NCBI GenBank assembly: GCA_034432595.1
Contig: DAOUBT010000031.1
Location: 1 to 64,000, forward strand
DNA: 64,000 bases
From: DAOTZR01 sp034432595
GTDB taxonomy: Bacteria > Chloroflexota > Anaerolineae > B4-G1 > SLSP01
Direction: 5' to 3'
Shown: in pieces, positions 23,687 to 32,872 of the stretch
Layout of the letters: every line of letters begins with the position of its first letter
Position numbering within the stretch: position 1 is the first letter of the stretch
Program-made: the position numbers and the translations under genes
Notes under the pieces: generated by a model
The model's input: only the letters and a program-made list of their open reading frames with translations
Told to the model about the DNA's origin: nothing
Databases searched by the model: none

Positions 23687-25003
23687 CTACGGCACGACAA
23701 TCTCCAGGGCGTGGCGCAAATCCAGCGTATGGGCCGCATCCAGCTTTTGTACCCCCCACACCTCTAAACGATAGGTGCCGGCGGGCAGCGGGCCAATGGT
23801 GGCCTGCATGGGATAGGCGCACATGCAGCGACACACCTGCCCGGCATTGCTCTCGATGAGCTTGAGCGTGCGCGTATCCCCATCCCATCCCAGGGAGACT
23901 TTGATGTCCGCGCAGCAGACGTAGGCAATGTTCTGGGTGATCAGGAGCTGCCCGTCTTTAATGTCGGTCTGGAGTGAATCCCCTTGCGCCGGAATGCCGG
24001 CGTTCTGGTCGCAGGGTGTAACGTTGAAGGTGAGCGAGGGGCGCCCATCACCGGTGTGGACAGAACCATCGGCTTCCACCATCCCGCGCCAGACGCGCCC
24101 CGCCGCCGCGTGTTGCAGGGTCACATCGCAGAGAGGGCGCTCCACTACCGGGCACTGCACTTCAAAAACCCAGGGGTCGGCGGTGTAATGATAGCGCACG
24201 CCCCCCAGCAGGCCCGCCGGCGTCACGTCCTCTCCCATCCAGGCGTCCCTGGGGAGCTGATCCAGGCCGTAGCCCGGCAGGGTTTCGCGTATAAAGGCGA
24301 GCGCACTTTCAAAGGCCTGATCCGTGAGCGCGTTGCCCTCCCCGGCATGGGAGAGGCCGGCATCGCAAAGCGTTACCGCAGACCCATCTTGATTGGTGTG
24401 GACTTCGACTTTTTGCCCCGCGACCTCGTAAATCAGACGGTAGCCGGGGGTGATGACCATCAGGCACATCACGTTCGGCGCAGCGCAACCCAGGCAGGAG
24501 TCAGGCCAATCCACGGCCTCGCGGGAGAGGAGATGCACCTCGTCCTCGCTCACGCCGAAGCGCTCAGCTACAGTCTGCCGTCCGTTCAGCTCCGCAGGCG
24601 ATGAAGGCTCCAGGGTGGGCAACGACGGCGTGCTCCCTCCACAGATGACGTATTGTTTGCCGTTCTGATCGGTGTGGACTTCGTAGTGCTTTCCCGCCGC
24701 ATCGCTAAAGACCAGACGCCAGCCGGGGACGATAACCTGCGCGTACATCATGTCCGGTTGCGGGCAGCCCAGGGAAGTGTCAGGCCAGTCCACCGCTTCG
24801 GCGCTGAGCAAGGTGAAGGCTTCGGGCTTCATACCGAGATCGGCAGCCATCTGCGTATGGACGCTTTTCAACACCGGCTCCGGGATGACTTGTTGGGGTG
24901 TGGGTGTGGCCAGCACATCCACCGGTGTGGGCGAGGCGGTAGGGCGCGCGCACGCGCTCAAGAGCAACACCACGAGCAAGACCACGTATCCAAAGGGCTT
25001 CAT
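23687..25003 (-). CDS. Lipoprotein with a duplicated 65-residue module
   Basis: A 438-residue secreted lipoprotein. The signal peptide ends in LLLSAC with lipidated Cys18, then a Thr/Pro-rich linker. Two copies of one module follow at about 55-121 and 147-213; both contain AVDWPDxxLGC, a xVIxPGxRL strand, and EVHTxQxG, and each ends in a cysteine, so each may be closed by a disulfide. The remainder (about 225-438) is beta-rich with several cysteines (CMCAYPMQA near 395) and ends in a possible Ig-like fold. I have no function for it. Ribosome site GAGGAGG. Divergent from the ABC-2 permease gene. Confidence 0.75.
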   Translation of the reverse strand: MKPFGYVVLLVVLLLSACARPTASPTPVDVLATPTPQQVIPEPVLKSVHTQMAADLGMKPEAFTLLSAEAVDWPDTSLGCPQPDMMYAQVIVPGWRLVFSDAAGKHYEVHTDQNGKQYVICGGSTPSLPTLEPSSPAELNGRQTVAERFGVSEDEVHLLSREAVDWPDSCLGCAAPNVMCLMVITPGYRLIYEVAGQKVEVHTNQDGSAVTLCDAGLSHAGEGNALTDQAFESALAFIRETLPGYGLDQLPRDAWMGEDVTPAGLLGGVRYHYTADPWVFEVQCPVVERPLCDVTLQHAAAGRVWRGMVEADGSVHTGDGRPSLTFNVTPCDQNAGIPAQGDSLQTDIKDGQLLITQNIAYVCCADIKVSLGWDGDTRTLKLIESNAGQVCRCMCAYPMQATIGPLPAGTYRLEVWGVQKLDAAHTLDLRHALEIVVP

Positions 25004-25188
25004 CGTTACCTCCTCAAGGTCGCAAAGTGAAATCCATCCCAGACTGTGTTGTTTTGACAGCCTGGATGTAATGGTATAACGTTTTTGGAAGAAAAAAGTT
25101 CATGAGTGGGTGATGGGGTCATCGCGTCAGGCATAAAAGCCGATCAGGCAGACGAAGGCCGCCCCCATCGTTCACCCGCCCTGAGCAC

Positions 25189-25216
25189 TTGCAGCAGCCC
25201 TTCATTCGAGTATAAT
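25189..25216 (+). promoter_or_regulatory. Promoter of the ABC-2 permease gene
   Basis: TTGCAG (25189-25194), 16-base spacer, perfect TATAAT (25211-25216). The leader would be only about 14 bases, starting at the ribosome site. A second, weaker candidate (TTGACA at 25054, TATAAC at 25075, 15-base spacer) lies upstream. Confidence 0.6.
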
Positions 25217-25236
25217 GCCCACAGGAGGGACAACCT

Positions 25237-26136
25237 ATGCGCATCAATCCCGTGCTCTATAAGCATCTGATGGTGAATGCCAGCCAGAAGCGCTTTTACT
25301 GGCTGATGACGATTTACCTTGCCGTCATCTCGCTGTTGATGTTGGGTATTTTCTCGCTCAATCTTACGCTCGGAAGTCCCATTCCCCAAACGAGCCTTTT
25401 CTTTAGCCTGGGGCGCACGGTTTACTGGACTTCGAGCGTGTTGATGCTGTTGACGGTAGCCATGCTCACCCCGACGGCGGCCTTGCTGGCCTTTTCCAGC
25501 GAACGCGAGCAGCGCACCTGGGATTTGCTCAAGGTCACCACCCTCCCCGCGCGCAGCATTCTTTTGGGGAAGCTTGGTGGCACTTTAGCTTCGGGAGCGC
25601 TTTACCTGCTTGCTCCTCTGCCGCTCCTGATGACCGGCTATTGGCTGGGCGGCGTCACCTTTACCGAATTGGCGATCACCGTGGTTTTTATCGGCGTGGT
25701 GATGATAAGCACGAGCAGCCTTGGACTCTGGATTTCGCTTCGCTTGAAGCGCACCAGTTGGGCCGTTCTCGCCTATTACGGCTTCATCCTGGCGCTGGAA
25801 CCGCTGGCTGGATTTGCAGCAGCGTTTTATAGCTGGCTGCAAGATGCGTGGTTTTATCGTCTCGACGTTGCTCACACCAGCTACTTTCTGGAAGCTCTCA
25901 TCGAGCATGGATGGGTGGTCTTAAGCGCCATACACCCCCTCATCAGCGCATTCGCGAGCATCGGCCTGGCCGAAAAATATGGCTCCTGGCTTCTGCTTAT
26001 CTTGCCGCTCAGGGAACTCCCCGGCGCCACGGTCACCCTCCCCTCCCCATGGATCATAACGGTTGTGTTTTGGGGCCTCGTGAGTCTCTTTTTACTGCGT
26101 CAAAGCGAAAAGGCCATCGTCAAATTGGAACGCTGA
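25237..26136 (+). CDS. ABC-2 type membrane permease-like protein
   Basis: A 299-residue protein with about seven membrane helices and the SSEREQRTWDLLKVTTLPARSILLGKL segment split over residues about 88-114, the cytoplasmic coupling region typical of ABC-2 exporter permeases. No ATPase gene is adjacent, so the partner is encoded elsewhere. Clear ribosome site GGAGGG eight bases before ATG. It may be cotranscribed with the DUF4175-like gene 55 bases downstream. Confidence 0.7.
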   Translation: MRINPVLYKHLMVNASQKRFYWLMTIYLAVISLLMLGIFSLNLTLGSPIPQTSLFFSLGRTVYWTSSVLMLLTVAMLTPTAALLAFSSEREQRTWDLLKVTTLPARSILLGKLGGTLASGALYLLAPLPLLMTGYWLGGVTFTELAITVVFIGVVMISTSSLGLWISLRLKRTSWAVLAYYGFILALEPLAGFAAAFYSWLQDAWFYRLDVAHTSYFLEALIEHGWVVLSAIHPLISAFASIGLAEKYGSWLLLILPLRELPGATVTLPSPWIITVVFWGLVSLFLLRQSEKAIVKLER

Positions 26137-26191
26137 ACGCGGCGCGCGCGTCTAAGGTGTAGCCGTTTCATGCTGGTATCAAGGAGCGGAT

Positions 26192-27778
26192 ATGGATCGC
26201 CGTTTGCAAGAGGTTTACCGGCGCTTGCGCCGTCGCACCCGTCAGCAAGCCGCCTTTGAGGGGGCGGCGTGGGGAGTGCTGGCGTGGTTGACGCTGGCCC
26301 TATTCCTGAGCGGCGCGGCGCGGCTCTGGCCGCTTGTGGAGCGGACGACGCTGCTCCTGGGGTTAGCGTGTGCCCTGCCGTTTCTGCTCGCTGGCGGCGC
26401 GCTTCTGGCCGCCTTCTGGCCTCGTCCTATCCGGCGCTGGCTCCTCACCTGCGATGCGCGTCTGGGCCTGGCTGAACGCCTGACCACGGCCTGGGAAATC
26501 GCCCATCAGCACCTGACGGTAACCCCTGCCATGCGCGAAGCCCAACGCGAAGACACGCTGACGGCGTTCGCTCGCGCCGACCTCAAGGCGGCGTTTCCGC
26601 TCCGCCTGCCGCGTCCGTGGCGCATCGCTGCGGCGGCGCTGCTCCTCCTTCTGCTCCCGCTGTGGTGGCTTCCCAATCCGCAGGATGAGGAACTCGCGCG
26701 GCGTGCGGCCTTGCGTCAGGCTGCCGCCGCACAGGCAGAACGCCTGGAAGCGGCCCGCGCCACCCTCGCGCAAAGCGACGCGCTTACGCCCGAACAGCGT
26801 GCCGAGGCGCTTAAGGCGCTGGATGAGGCCATCCGCACCCTGCAGGATGCACGTAGCACACCCGAAAGTCAGCAGGCGGCCCTGCAGAAAGCGGAACAGC
26901 GCCTGGCCGAACTTCAAGCGGACGCCCGTCCCACCGCCGCGCAGGCCTTGGCGCAGGCCGCACCGCTCTCCGCGCCGGACGTGGCACAGCCGCTGGTCGA
27001 AGCCTTACAGCGCGGCGATCTGGAAGCTGCTCAGGCGTATGTGAGCGCCTTGACCGATCCCTCTCATCCTACCATGACACCGGAAGAACAACAGGCCCTG
27101 GGCGCAACGCTGGAAACGATGGGGGAAGCGCTGGAAAGCAGCGCGCCCGATCTGGCGGAAGCCTTCAAAGAGGCGGGCAGCGCGCTACAAAACGGGGATG
27201 CGCACAGCGCGGAGGCGATCGAACAACTGCGCGCCAGGCTGGAAGCGCTCGCGCAGGCACAGGCCGCAGCCCAAAACCTGGAACAGGCGCAGGCACAGCT
27301 CCAATCCACCCGCTACGACCTGGCCCAAACGCAAAAAGCGATGCAACAAATGTCCGGCTCCTCATCCCAACAGAGCAGGAATACGCCAGGGCAGAGCGGA
27401 CGCACAGGGACGCAAGGCGGCAACGCCTCAGGTCAGGGGACGACAGGAGCAGGGTCCGAGGCCACAGGCAATCAGGGCGCAGAGGGAAGCACAGCCAATC
27501 CGGTGAGCGGGCACAGCGAGGATAGTGGCACAGGCGCCCCCTACGGAACGACGACGTGGGAGCGCCTCCATCCGCAGAGCGGCAGTATCACCCTGCCCCG
27601 TGAAAAACTCCAGGGCAGCGGGACCATCGGTCCCGGCACGGCGGGCAGCGCCACCGTCAACTACCGGGAGGTGTACGCGAGCTATACGCGCGCCGCGGAA
27701 ACCTCCCTGGCGCGGCAGGCCTATCCGCCCGTGCTGCGCGCTTATGTTCGCGATTATTTCGCGTCCCTGGAGCCATAG
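26192..27778 (+). CDS. DUF4175-like membrane protein with coiled coil
   Basis: A 528-residue protein. Two membrane helices at about 24-75 and one at about 147-166 are followed by an Ala/Gln/Glu-rich coiled coil (about 170-390), a Gly/Ser/Thr-rich low-complexity stretch (about 390-450) and a conserved C-terminal block, NYREVYASYTRAAETSL ending in YVRDYFASLEP. That layout matches DUF4175-type proteins often found with MoxR/DUF58 gene clusters, which are not seen here. The role is unknown. Ribosome site AAGGAGCGG. It runs to within two bases of the convergent PspC gene. Confidence 0.6.
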   Translation: MDRRLQEVYRRLRRRTRQQAAFEGAAWGVLAWLTLALFLSGAARLWPLVERTTLLLGLACALPFLLAGGALLAAFWPRPIRRWLLTCDARLGLAERLTTAWEIAHQHLTVTPAMREAQREDTLTAFARADLKAAFPLRLPRPWRIAAAALLLLLLPLWWLPNPQDEELARRAALRQAAAAQAERLEAARATLAQSDALTPEQRAEALKALDEAIRTLQDARSTPESQQAALQKAEQRLAELQADARPTAAQALAQAAPLSAPDVAQPLVEALQRGDLEAAQAYVSALTDPSHPTMTPEEQQALGATLETMGEALESSAPDLAEAFKEAGSALQNGDAHSAEAIEQLRARLEALAQAQAAAQNLEQAQAQLQSTRYDLAQTQKAMQQMSGSSSQQSRNTPGQSGRTGTQGGNASGQGTTGAGSEATGNQGAEGSTANPVSGHSEDSGTGAPYGTTTWERLHPQSGSITLPREKLQGSGTIGPGTAGSATVNYREVYASYTRAAETSLARQAYPPVLRAYVRDYFASLEP

Positions 27779-27779
27779 C

Positions 27780-27965
27780 TCAGCGCGCGCGGGGAATGAC
27801 GATCCACAAAATCAGGTAGGGGAGGATGCCCGGCAGGCCGCCCGGCAGGGAGAGGATCACAAAAGCCAGGCGAAACCAGAACGGACTGATGCCGAAGAAC
27901 TCACCCAATCCACCGCACACGCCGGCAATGATGCCATGTTGACGACGCAATACGTGTTTTTCCAT
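27780..27965 (-). CDS. PspC-domain small membrane protein
   Basis: A 61-residue protein with the PspC signature: RRQHGIIAGVCGGLGEFFGI followed by one long hydrophobic hairpin (FVILSLPGGLPGILPYLILWIVIP). PspC proteins respond to envelope stress in proteobacteria; here no other psp gene is adjacent. Ribosome site AGGAGGTG precedes the ATG. An inverted repeat TGAGCA-N12-TGCTCA (27991-28014) lies in its upstream region. Confidence 0.88.
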   Translation of the reverse strand: MEKHVLRRQHGIIAGVCGGLGEFFGISPFWFRLAFVILSLPGGLPGILPYLILWIVIPRAR

Positions 27966-28246
27966 ATCATCACCTCCTGAATGCTGGCGTTGAGCACCTT
28001 GTTTTCGATGCTCACCTTCTTTATTCTACGAAACTAACATGCGTCAGTTGCGGCAAAGAGCAGGCAGGTTCACACGGCGACCCGATGCCATGACGCATCC
28101 ATGTTCAGGGATACCTGCTCAGCTGGCCTGTACCCTGCGGGCATCTGCGCAAGGCACGGTCGCGCCATGAGGAAAAGTCCTTAGCGGCGATTGCCATCGC
28201 TGTTCTGGCGCTGGAGGTCAGGAGCTACGTTCAGGGAGAAAAAACG

Positions 28247-29050
28247 ATGGAGATCCGTTTCGGGACCAGCGGTTACAGTTACAAGGATTGGGTGGGCACC
28301 TTCTATCCAGAGGAGCTGCCGCAACGGCAATGGCTGGCCTACTACGCGCAACATTTTTCGACCACGGAGCTGAATTTCAGCTTCTACCGTATGCCAACCG
28401 CGCGCACCCTGGAAGGCATGACGCGCCATGTCCCGCCGGATTTTCTGTTCTCGGTCAAAGCCTTTCAGGGTCTCACCCACGAGCTGGATTTCAGTCACGC
28501 GCCGGCTTTCGTCGCGGCGCTGCGCCCACTCCTGGAAAGGCAGCAGTTAGGCGCGGTGCTGTTGCAATTCCCGTATCGCTTCCACAACACCGCCGCCAAC
28601 CGGGACGCGCTCAAGCGCCTGCGGGAGGCCCTCCCCGATTTGCCCTTAGCGGTGGAGTTCCGTGTGGCGGATTGGCTCAACGAGACCACGCTGAGCCTGT
28701 TGCGCGCCCTGTCCATGGCTTACGTCAGCGTGGATATGCCGCCGCTGCCGGGAAACATGCCCCCTGTCGTTCACGTCACAGCGCCCTTGAGCTACGTCCG
28801 TTTCCATGGACGCAACGTCCAGACGTGGTGGGACCATGAAGAAAGCTGGCAGCGCTATGACTATGCCTATCAAGAGGATGAACTGGAAGCGTGGATACCC
28901 AAACTGCGCTTTTTAGCGGAACGCAGCGCGCGCGTGCTGGTTTACGCCAACAATCACTGGCAGGGACAGGCGGCGACGACCGCGCGTCAACTGCGCGCGC
29001 TTTTCATGGCCTCTCATCCGAGCGCGCCTTCTCCGCCAGAGGTAAAGTGA
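28247..29050 (+). CDS. DUF72 (YecE-like) protein
   Basis: A 267-residue TIM-barrel-like protein. It begins with IRFGTSGYSYKDWVGTFYP and contains FSTTELNFSFYRMP and VRFHGRN near residue 185, the diagnostic DUF72 blocks. Biochemical function is unknown; the fold and conserved Asn, Glu and His residues resemble metal or sugar-phosphate enzymes. It has a modest ribosome site (GGGAG), an upstream gap of 280 bases in which I see no gene, and a 47-base tail overlap with the convergent kinase gene. Confidence 0.85.
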   Translation: MEIRFGTSGYSYKDWVGTFYPEELPQRQWLAYYAQHFSTTELNFSFYRMPTARTLEGMTRHVPPDFLFSVKAFQGLTHELDFSHAPAFVAALRPLLERQQLGAVLLQFPYRFHNTAANRDALKRLREALPDLPLAVEFRVADWLNETTLSLLRALSMAYVSVDMPPLPGNMPPVVHVTAPLSYVRFHGRNVQTWWDHEESWQRYDYAYQEDELEAWIPKLRFLAERSARVLVYANNHWQGQAATTARQLRALFMASHPSAPSPPEVK

Positions 29051-32000
29051 AGATAAAAGTGCTCCCTTTCCCCAGTTCACTTTCCACGCGGATGCTCTGA
29101 CCGTGCGCCTCCAGGGCCAGCTTACAGAAGGCCAGGCCCAGGCCACTTCCTTGCCCCTCGACATTACCTGTGACAAACTTACCAAACAAGCGCGCCTTCA
29201 AATCCGGCGGAATGCCCGGCCCCGTGTCGCGCACGCGCACCTCGATCCGACCCTCATCCAGAAGCCGGGCGGACACTTCCACTTCTCCACCTGCCGGCGT
29301 AAACTTCAAGGCGTTCCCCACCAGATTCTGCAACACACGGGCGATTAAGGTGGCATCCACCCACACGGGTGGCAGGTCCACCGGGAGCGAATGCCGCAAG
29401 CGAACCTCCCGCTGAATGGCCAGCGGCTCCTGTAACGCCAGCACATCCGCCACCAAGCTATCCAGCGCCACCCGTTCGGGGTTGAGCGGCATTCGCCCGC
29501 TCTCCAGGCGCCCGACATCCAGAATGGCGTTGACCAACTCCAGCATTCGCGCGCTGCCCTGATAAGCCAGGTCCAGGAGCTGCTTGTCGGAGCGATTCCA
29601 CCCCTCACTGCGTCTCATAAGCAGTTGCATGGAGCCGCGCACCGCCGTCAGGGGATTGCGTAAGTCATGAACCATGGTGTGGATGAGGTCCTCGCGCAGG
29701 CGTTCGGCCTGACGGATGGGCGTCACGTCCCGCAGCACCACCAGGCGCCCCATGGCCTCGCCCTCCGCATCCACGACGGGGATATTGGCCCACACCAGGG
29801 TGCGCCCACCGATCTCATACTCACCTTCCGCAGCGGACTCGTCCCCTTCGCGGACACGCCGTAACTCCTTCATCAACACGCGCACCACGTGCGGCGCTTC
29901 GCGCCACAGGGGGCGGAAAACCTCCTCCACCTGTCGCCCAATCCAATCTGCCGGCGTCAGAGAGGTGAGGCCCAGATACTCCAGCGCCCGCTGATTCACC
30001 ACCAGCACCCGCCGATCCAGGCCGAGCATGACAATCCCATCGCGGCTGCTTTGAATCAGCGCCTCAAGACGGCGCTCGTTGAGCTGCACCTTCTCGAACA
30101 ACTCGGCATTTCGCATCACCAGCGCGATCACATCCACCAGCGGGCCAATCAGCGCGCGGTCATCATCATCGAAAGCGTAGGGCTGATCGCTAACCACCAG
30201 CAGCCCGTGCGATGCTGTCATCTCCCTGGAAAACGGCGCAGCGATAAAGCTCCTCGCTTCCGGGAAGCCGGGCAAGCTTCCATCCTCACCCACCACGCAA
30301 AGCCGACCCGCTTCGCCTTCCGCCGCTTCCATGCGTACGCGCCAGGCGTCCGGCGGCTTCAAACGTCCCTCAACCAGCTCTGGTTCCCATACGCCCTGTG
30401 CAACCTGTCGCATCAGAGCAATACAAGGCCAGCCGGTCAATTGGGATAAGGCCCGCAACATGCGCCGTGCCGCCTGTAACCCGGTCAGATTCTCCTGAGC
30501 GGAACGCAGCACTTCGAACAGCACCGTTTGCCGCTCCGCCATGCGCTGCTGCTCGTGATAAATCTGCGCATTGCGCACCGCCAACGCCATTTGCTGCACG
30601 GCGGCGCGCATCACTTCCACATCCCGCGGCGTATAATGGTGCGGTTCACTGTGCATCAAAATGAGAATGCCCAGGATTTCATCCAGATACTTAATGGGAA
30701 TCCCCAAAACCGAACCGACCTGATACGGCTGATCGGGCAAGGTCAACCAGCGGCTATCTTTTTCTGTATCTTCAAGCAGGGCCACCTCGCCATACCGCAG
30801 CAGCCAACCGGCAAACCCTTCTTGCAAGACCTGATTCACGACCTCCCGCGAAGCATGGGCCGGGAAATCCCCGCGCGCCAGAATCTGATGCGTCACCACG
30901 CCCTGCCGATTCACTAACAGGATGCTGCCACGCTCGGAATGGGTCAAGGCCACAGCGATATCCAGCGTGTTGCGCAAGGTATCTTCCAACCGTGGCTGCG
31001 CGCTCGTCGCCCGTGCTACAGCCAGCAGATGCTCAAACAAATTCACCTGCGCTGCCAGCGAAGCTTCCAGACGCTTGCGCTCGGTGACGTCGCGCAGCAC
31101 CAGCGTCCGTCCCATCAGGACTCTTTTCCGGTCGTAAATCGGCGAGAGTTTTAAATCGAAAATCCGTTCCCTGCTACCCAGTTTCAGGCTCAACTCATCG
31201 TGCGCTTCGAGATGTGTGCAATAATGCGCCAGAAGGTCTGCATACTGCGGGAACAGTTCGGTGAGGGTCTTCCCAATCAACTGCGAAAGGGGCTTTTCCA
31301 TTAGCGCCACGGCCACAGGATTGGCATCCACGATGCGACCTTCTACATCCAGCACCACGACCGCATCGGCAATGCTATCCATCACCACATCCCGCGCTAC
31401 GGGGATGATATCCAGCAGGCCAAAGGCGTAATTGCCCCATACCAGTAACGCCGCCGAAAGGGCAAAAACCACCGGCGTCAAATCGTAATAAGGGACAGGG
31501 CTTAAGCCCAGGATATAAATGCCATTGCCCAACCAGGGCAACAAAATCGCTGCCGTCAAGATCAGGACCTGACCGCGGAAAAGGTCGCGCGTGGCAGCGA
31601 AAGCCCGGAACATCACCAACGCCCCCCACAGGAGAAAACTATACGTGTAGACAATCAAAATCCAAAACCCCACGCCATGGGTTACGTTCAGGAAAACCAC
31701 CCCGCCCACCGTTTGCGTAGTGATGTCAGTCCAAATCCAGCGCAGAGACGGGTAGAGCCAGGCTGTCACTAACGTGATCAAAGGAGCGATGGCTGCGGTC
31801 TCAAAACGCGGCGGGAGCGGTTTTCCCGCATAGGTAAACGCCAGCGCCACCCAGGCCATGGGGATGCTCACAATTCCAACGTATTGGAGCCTGGTGCAGA
31901 AAATCATAAAGGGGAGATGCGTGCTGCTGAGTTCCAGCGTGTAAAAGGTGGCCCACCACGATACGGCAAGCAGCAAAAAGGTCAATGGCCCACGCACCGG

Positions 32001-32090
32001 CAAATGACGCTGCCGGAGCACGAACACCAGCAGACCCCATCCCAGCAGCGCGGAGAGGAAGGTGGGAATTGCAAAAGTATTGAACTGCAT
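29004..32090 (-). CDS. Multidomain sensor histidine kinase (7TM-PAS-GAF-GAF-PAS-HisKA-HATPase)
   Basis: A 1028-residue kinase. Residues 1-220 form a seven-helix HisKA_7TM sensor. A PAS domain follows (DAVVVLDVEGRIVDANP, about 235), then a GAF domain (about 355-515), a second divergent GAF (about 525-660), a second PAS (RDGIVMLGLDRRVLVVNQ, about 685), HisKA with VHDLRNPL (about 806, phospho-acceptor His) and an ATPase domain with NALKFTP, DTGPGIPP and GQGSGLGL. It is membrane-bound and should be active. Four bases separate it from the LiaF-like gene, so the two are an operon. No response regulator is adjacent. Confidence 0.9.
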   Translation of the reverse strand: MQFNTFAIPTFLSALLGWGLLVFVLRQRHLPVRGPLTFLLLAVSWWATFYTLELSSTHLPFMIFCTRLQYVGIVSIPMAWVALAFTYAGKPLPPRFETAAIAPLITLVTAWLYPSLRWIWTDITTQTVGGVVFLNVTHGVGFWILIVYTYSFLLWGALVMFRAFAATRDLFRGQVLILTAAILLPWLGNGIYILGLSPVPYYDLTPVVFALSAALLVWGNYAFGLLDIIPVARDVVMDSIADAVVVLDVEGRIVDANPVAVALMEKPLSQLIGKTLTELFPQYADLLAHYCTHLEAHDELSLKLGSRERIFDLKLSPIYDRKRVLMGRTLVLRDVTERKRLEASLAAQVNLFEHLLAVARATSAQPRLEDTLRNTLDIAVALTHSERGSILLVNRQGVVTHQILARGDFPAHASREVVNQVLQEGFAGWLLRYGEVALLEDTEKDSRWLTLPDQPYQVGSVLGIPIKYLDEILGILILMHSEPHHYTPRDVEVMRAAVQQMALAVRNAQIYHEQQRMAERQTVLFEVLRSAQENLTGLQAARRMLRALSQLTGWPCIALMRQVAQGVWEPELVEGRLKPPDAWRVRMEAAEGEAGRLCVVGEDGSLPGFPEARSFIAAPFSREMTASHGLLVVSDQPYAFDDDDRALIGPLVDVIALVMRNAELFEKVQLNERRLEALIQSSRDGIVMLGLDRRVLVVNQRALEYLGLTSLTPADWIGRQVEEVFRPLWREAPHVVRVLMKELRRVREGDESAAEGEYEIGGRTLVWANIPVVDAEGEAMGRLVVLRDVTPIRQAERLREDLIHTMVHDLRNPLTAVRGSMQLLMRRSEGWNRSDKQLLDLAYQGSARMLELVNAILDVGRLESGRMPLNPERVALDSLVADVLALQEPLAIQREVRLRHSLPVDLPPVWVDATLIARVLQNLVGNALKFTPAGGEVEVSARLLDEGRIEVRVRDTGPGIPPDLKARLFGKFVTGNVEGQGSGLGLAFCKLALEAHGQSIRVESELGKGSTFIFTLPLAEKARSDERP

Positions 32091-32094
32091 GGTT

Positions 32095-32613
32095 TTAATC
32101 TACCGTAAGGTCTACTACCAGACCAACGCATTGCAGATAAACGCGCTTCGTCGCATTCCCATCGCCCCAAACGCGATCCACCGGCACAAAGACATTATCC
32201 TCCTTGTGACCCTGCGCCTCTAATTCGGTCACCAGGGCCGTGGACGTGATGCGTAGCGCGGCATCAACGGGCAGGCGCACGTCCACATCATGGATAAGAC
32301 CCAGCAAGCGAATGACCGTCTCGCCCTCAGGAATTTCAGCGCGCGTGAAATCCAACTCCGTATCCCCGATAAGAACCCACAACTCCTCGTTGCGCACCGT
32401 CCAGGGCTGCCGGCGCTTGAGGTCACCAAAGACACGCACCCCCAGCTCGGCCTGCGTCCAATAGGGACGGAACAGGAACCAGCCTCCCAGCAAAATTAAA
32501 GCGGTAGGACAACACAACTGCCCCAGATCAATATGCAACAGACGCGCCACCAACAACAATAACCCCAACGTGACCAGCCCTACTCCTGCCCAAAGTTGTG
32601 CGCGCTGCCGCAT
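32095..32613 (-). CDS. LiaF-like membrane protein
   Basis: A 172-residue protein. Two membrane helices near the N-terminus (VGLVTLGLLLLVARLLHI, LILLGGWFLF) precede a beta-helix-like domain (FGDLKRRQPW, IGDTELDFTRAEIPEGETVI), as in the C-terminal domain of LiaF, which inhibits the LiaS sensor kinase in Firmicutes. Start chosen at ATG 32613 with GAGGAGGG upstream. Directly upstream of the kinase gene, suggesting it regulates that kinase; this is inference. Confidence 0.75.
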   Translation of the reverse strand: MRQRAQLWAGVGLVTLGLLLLVARLLHIDLGQLCCPTALILLGGWFLFRPYWTQAELGVRVFGDLKRRQPWTVRNEELWVLIGDTELDFTRAEIPEGETVIRLLGLIHDVDVRLPVDAALRITSTALVTELEAQGHKEDNVFVPVDRVWGDGNATKRVYLQCVGLVVDLTVD

Positions 32614-32872
32614 CGTGCCCTCCTCATGAACCTGTAGTCCCGCATTCAGCATAGGGTATCAGCCTTACAACCACCTTAAGTATATGCAAATTACCAGAAA
32701 AAACAATGAGCCTCCACAGACCTGCTGGAAAATGTGGTACAATAACAACGCTGAGCTGACGTCACGTCCCTGCGTTTGCACAAGCGCCGACGTTAGCTTA
32801 AGCCCAATAAGGGCCACATATCAGATCAAACGACCTGATAAACCAGGCGACTCGCACATCCGGGAAACAACC

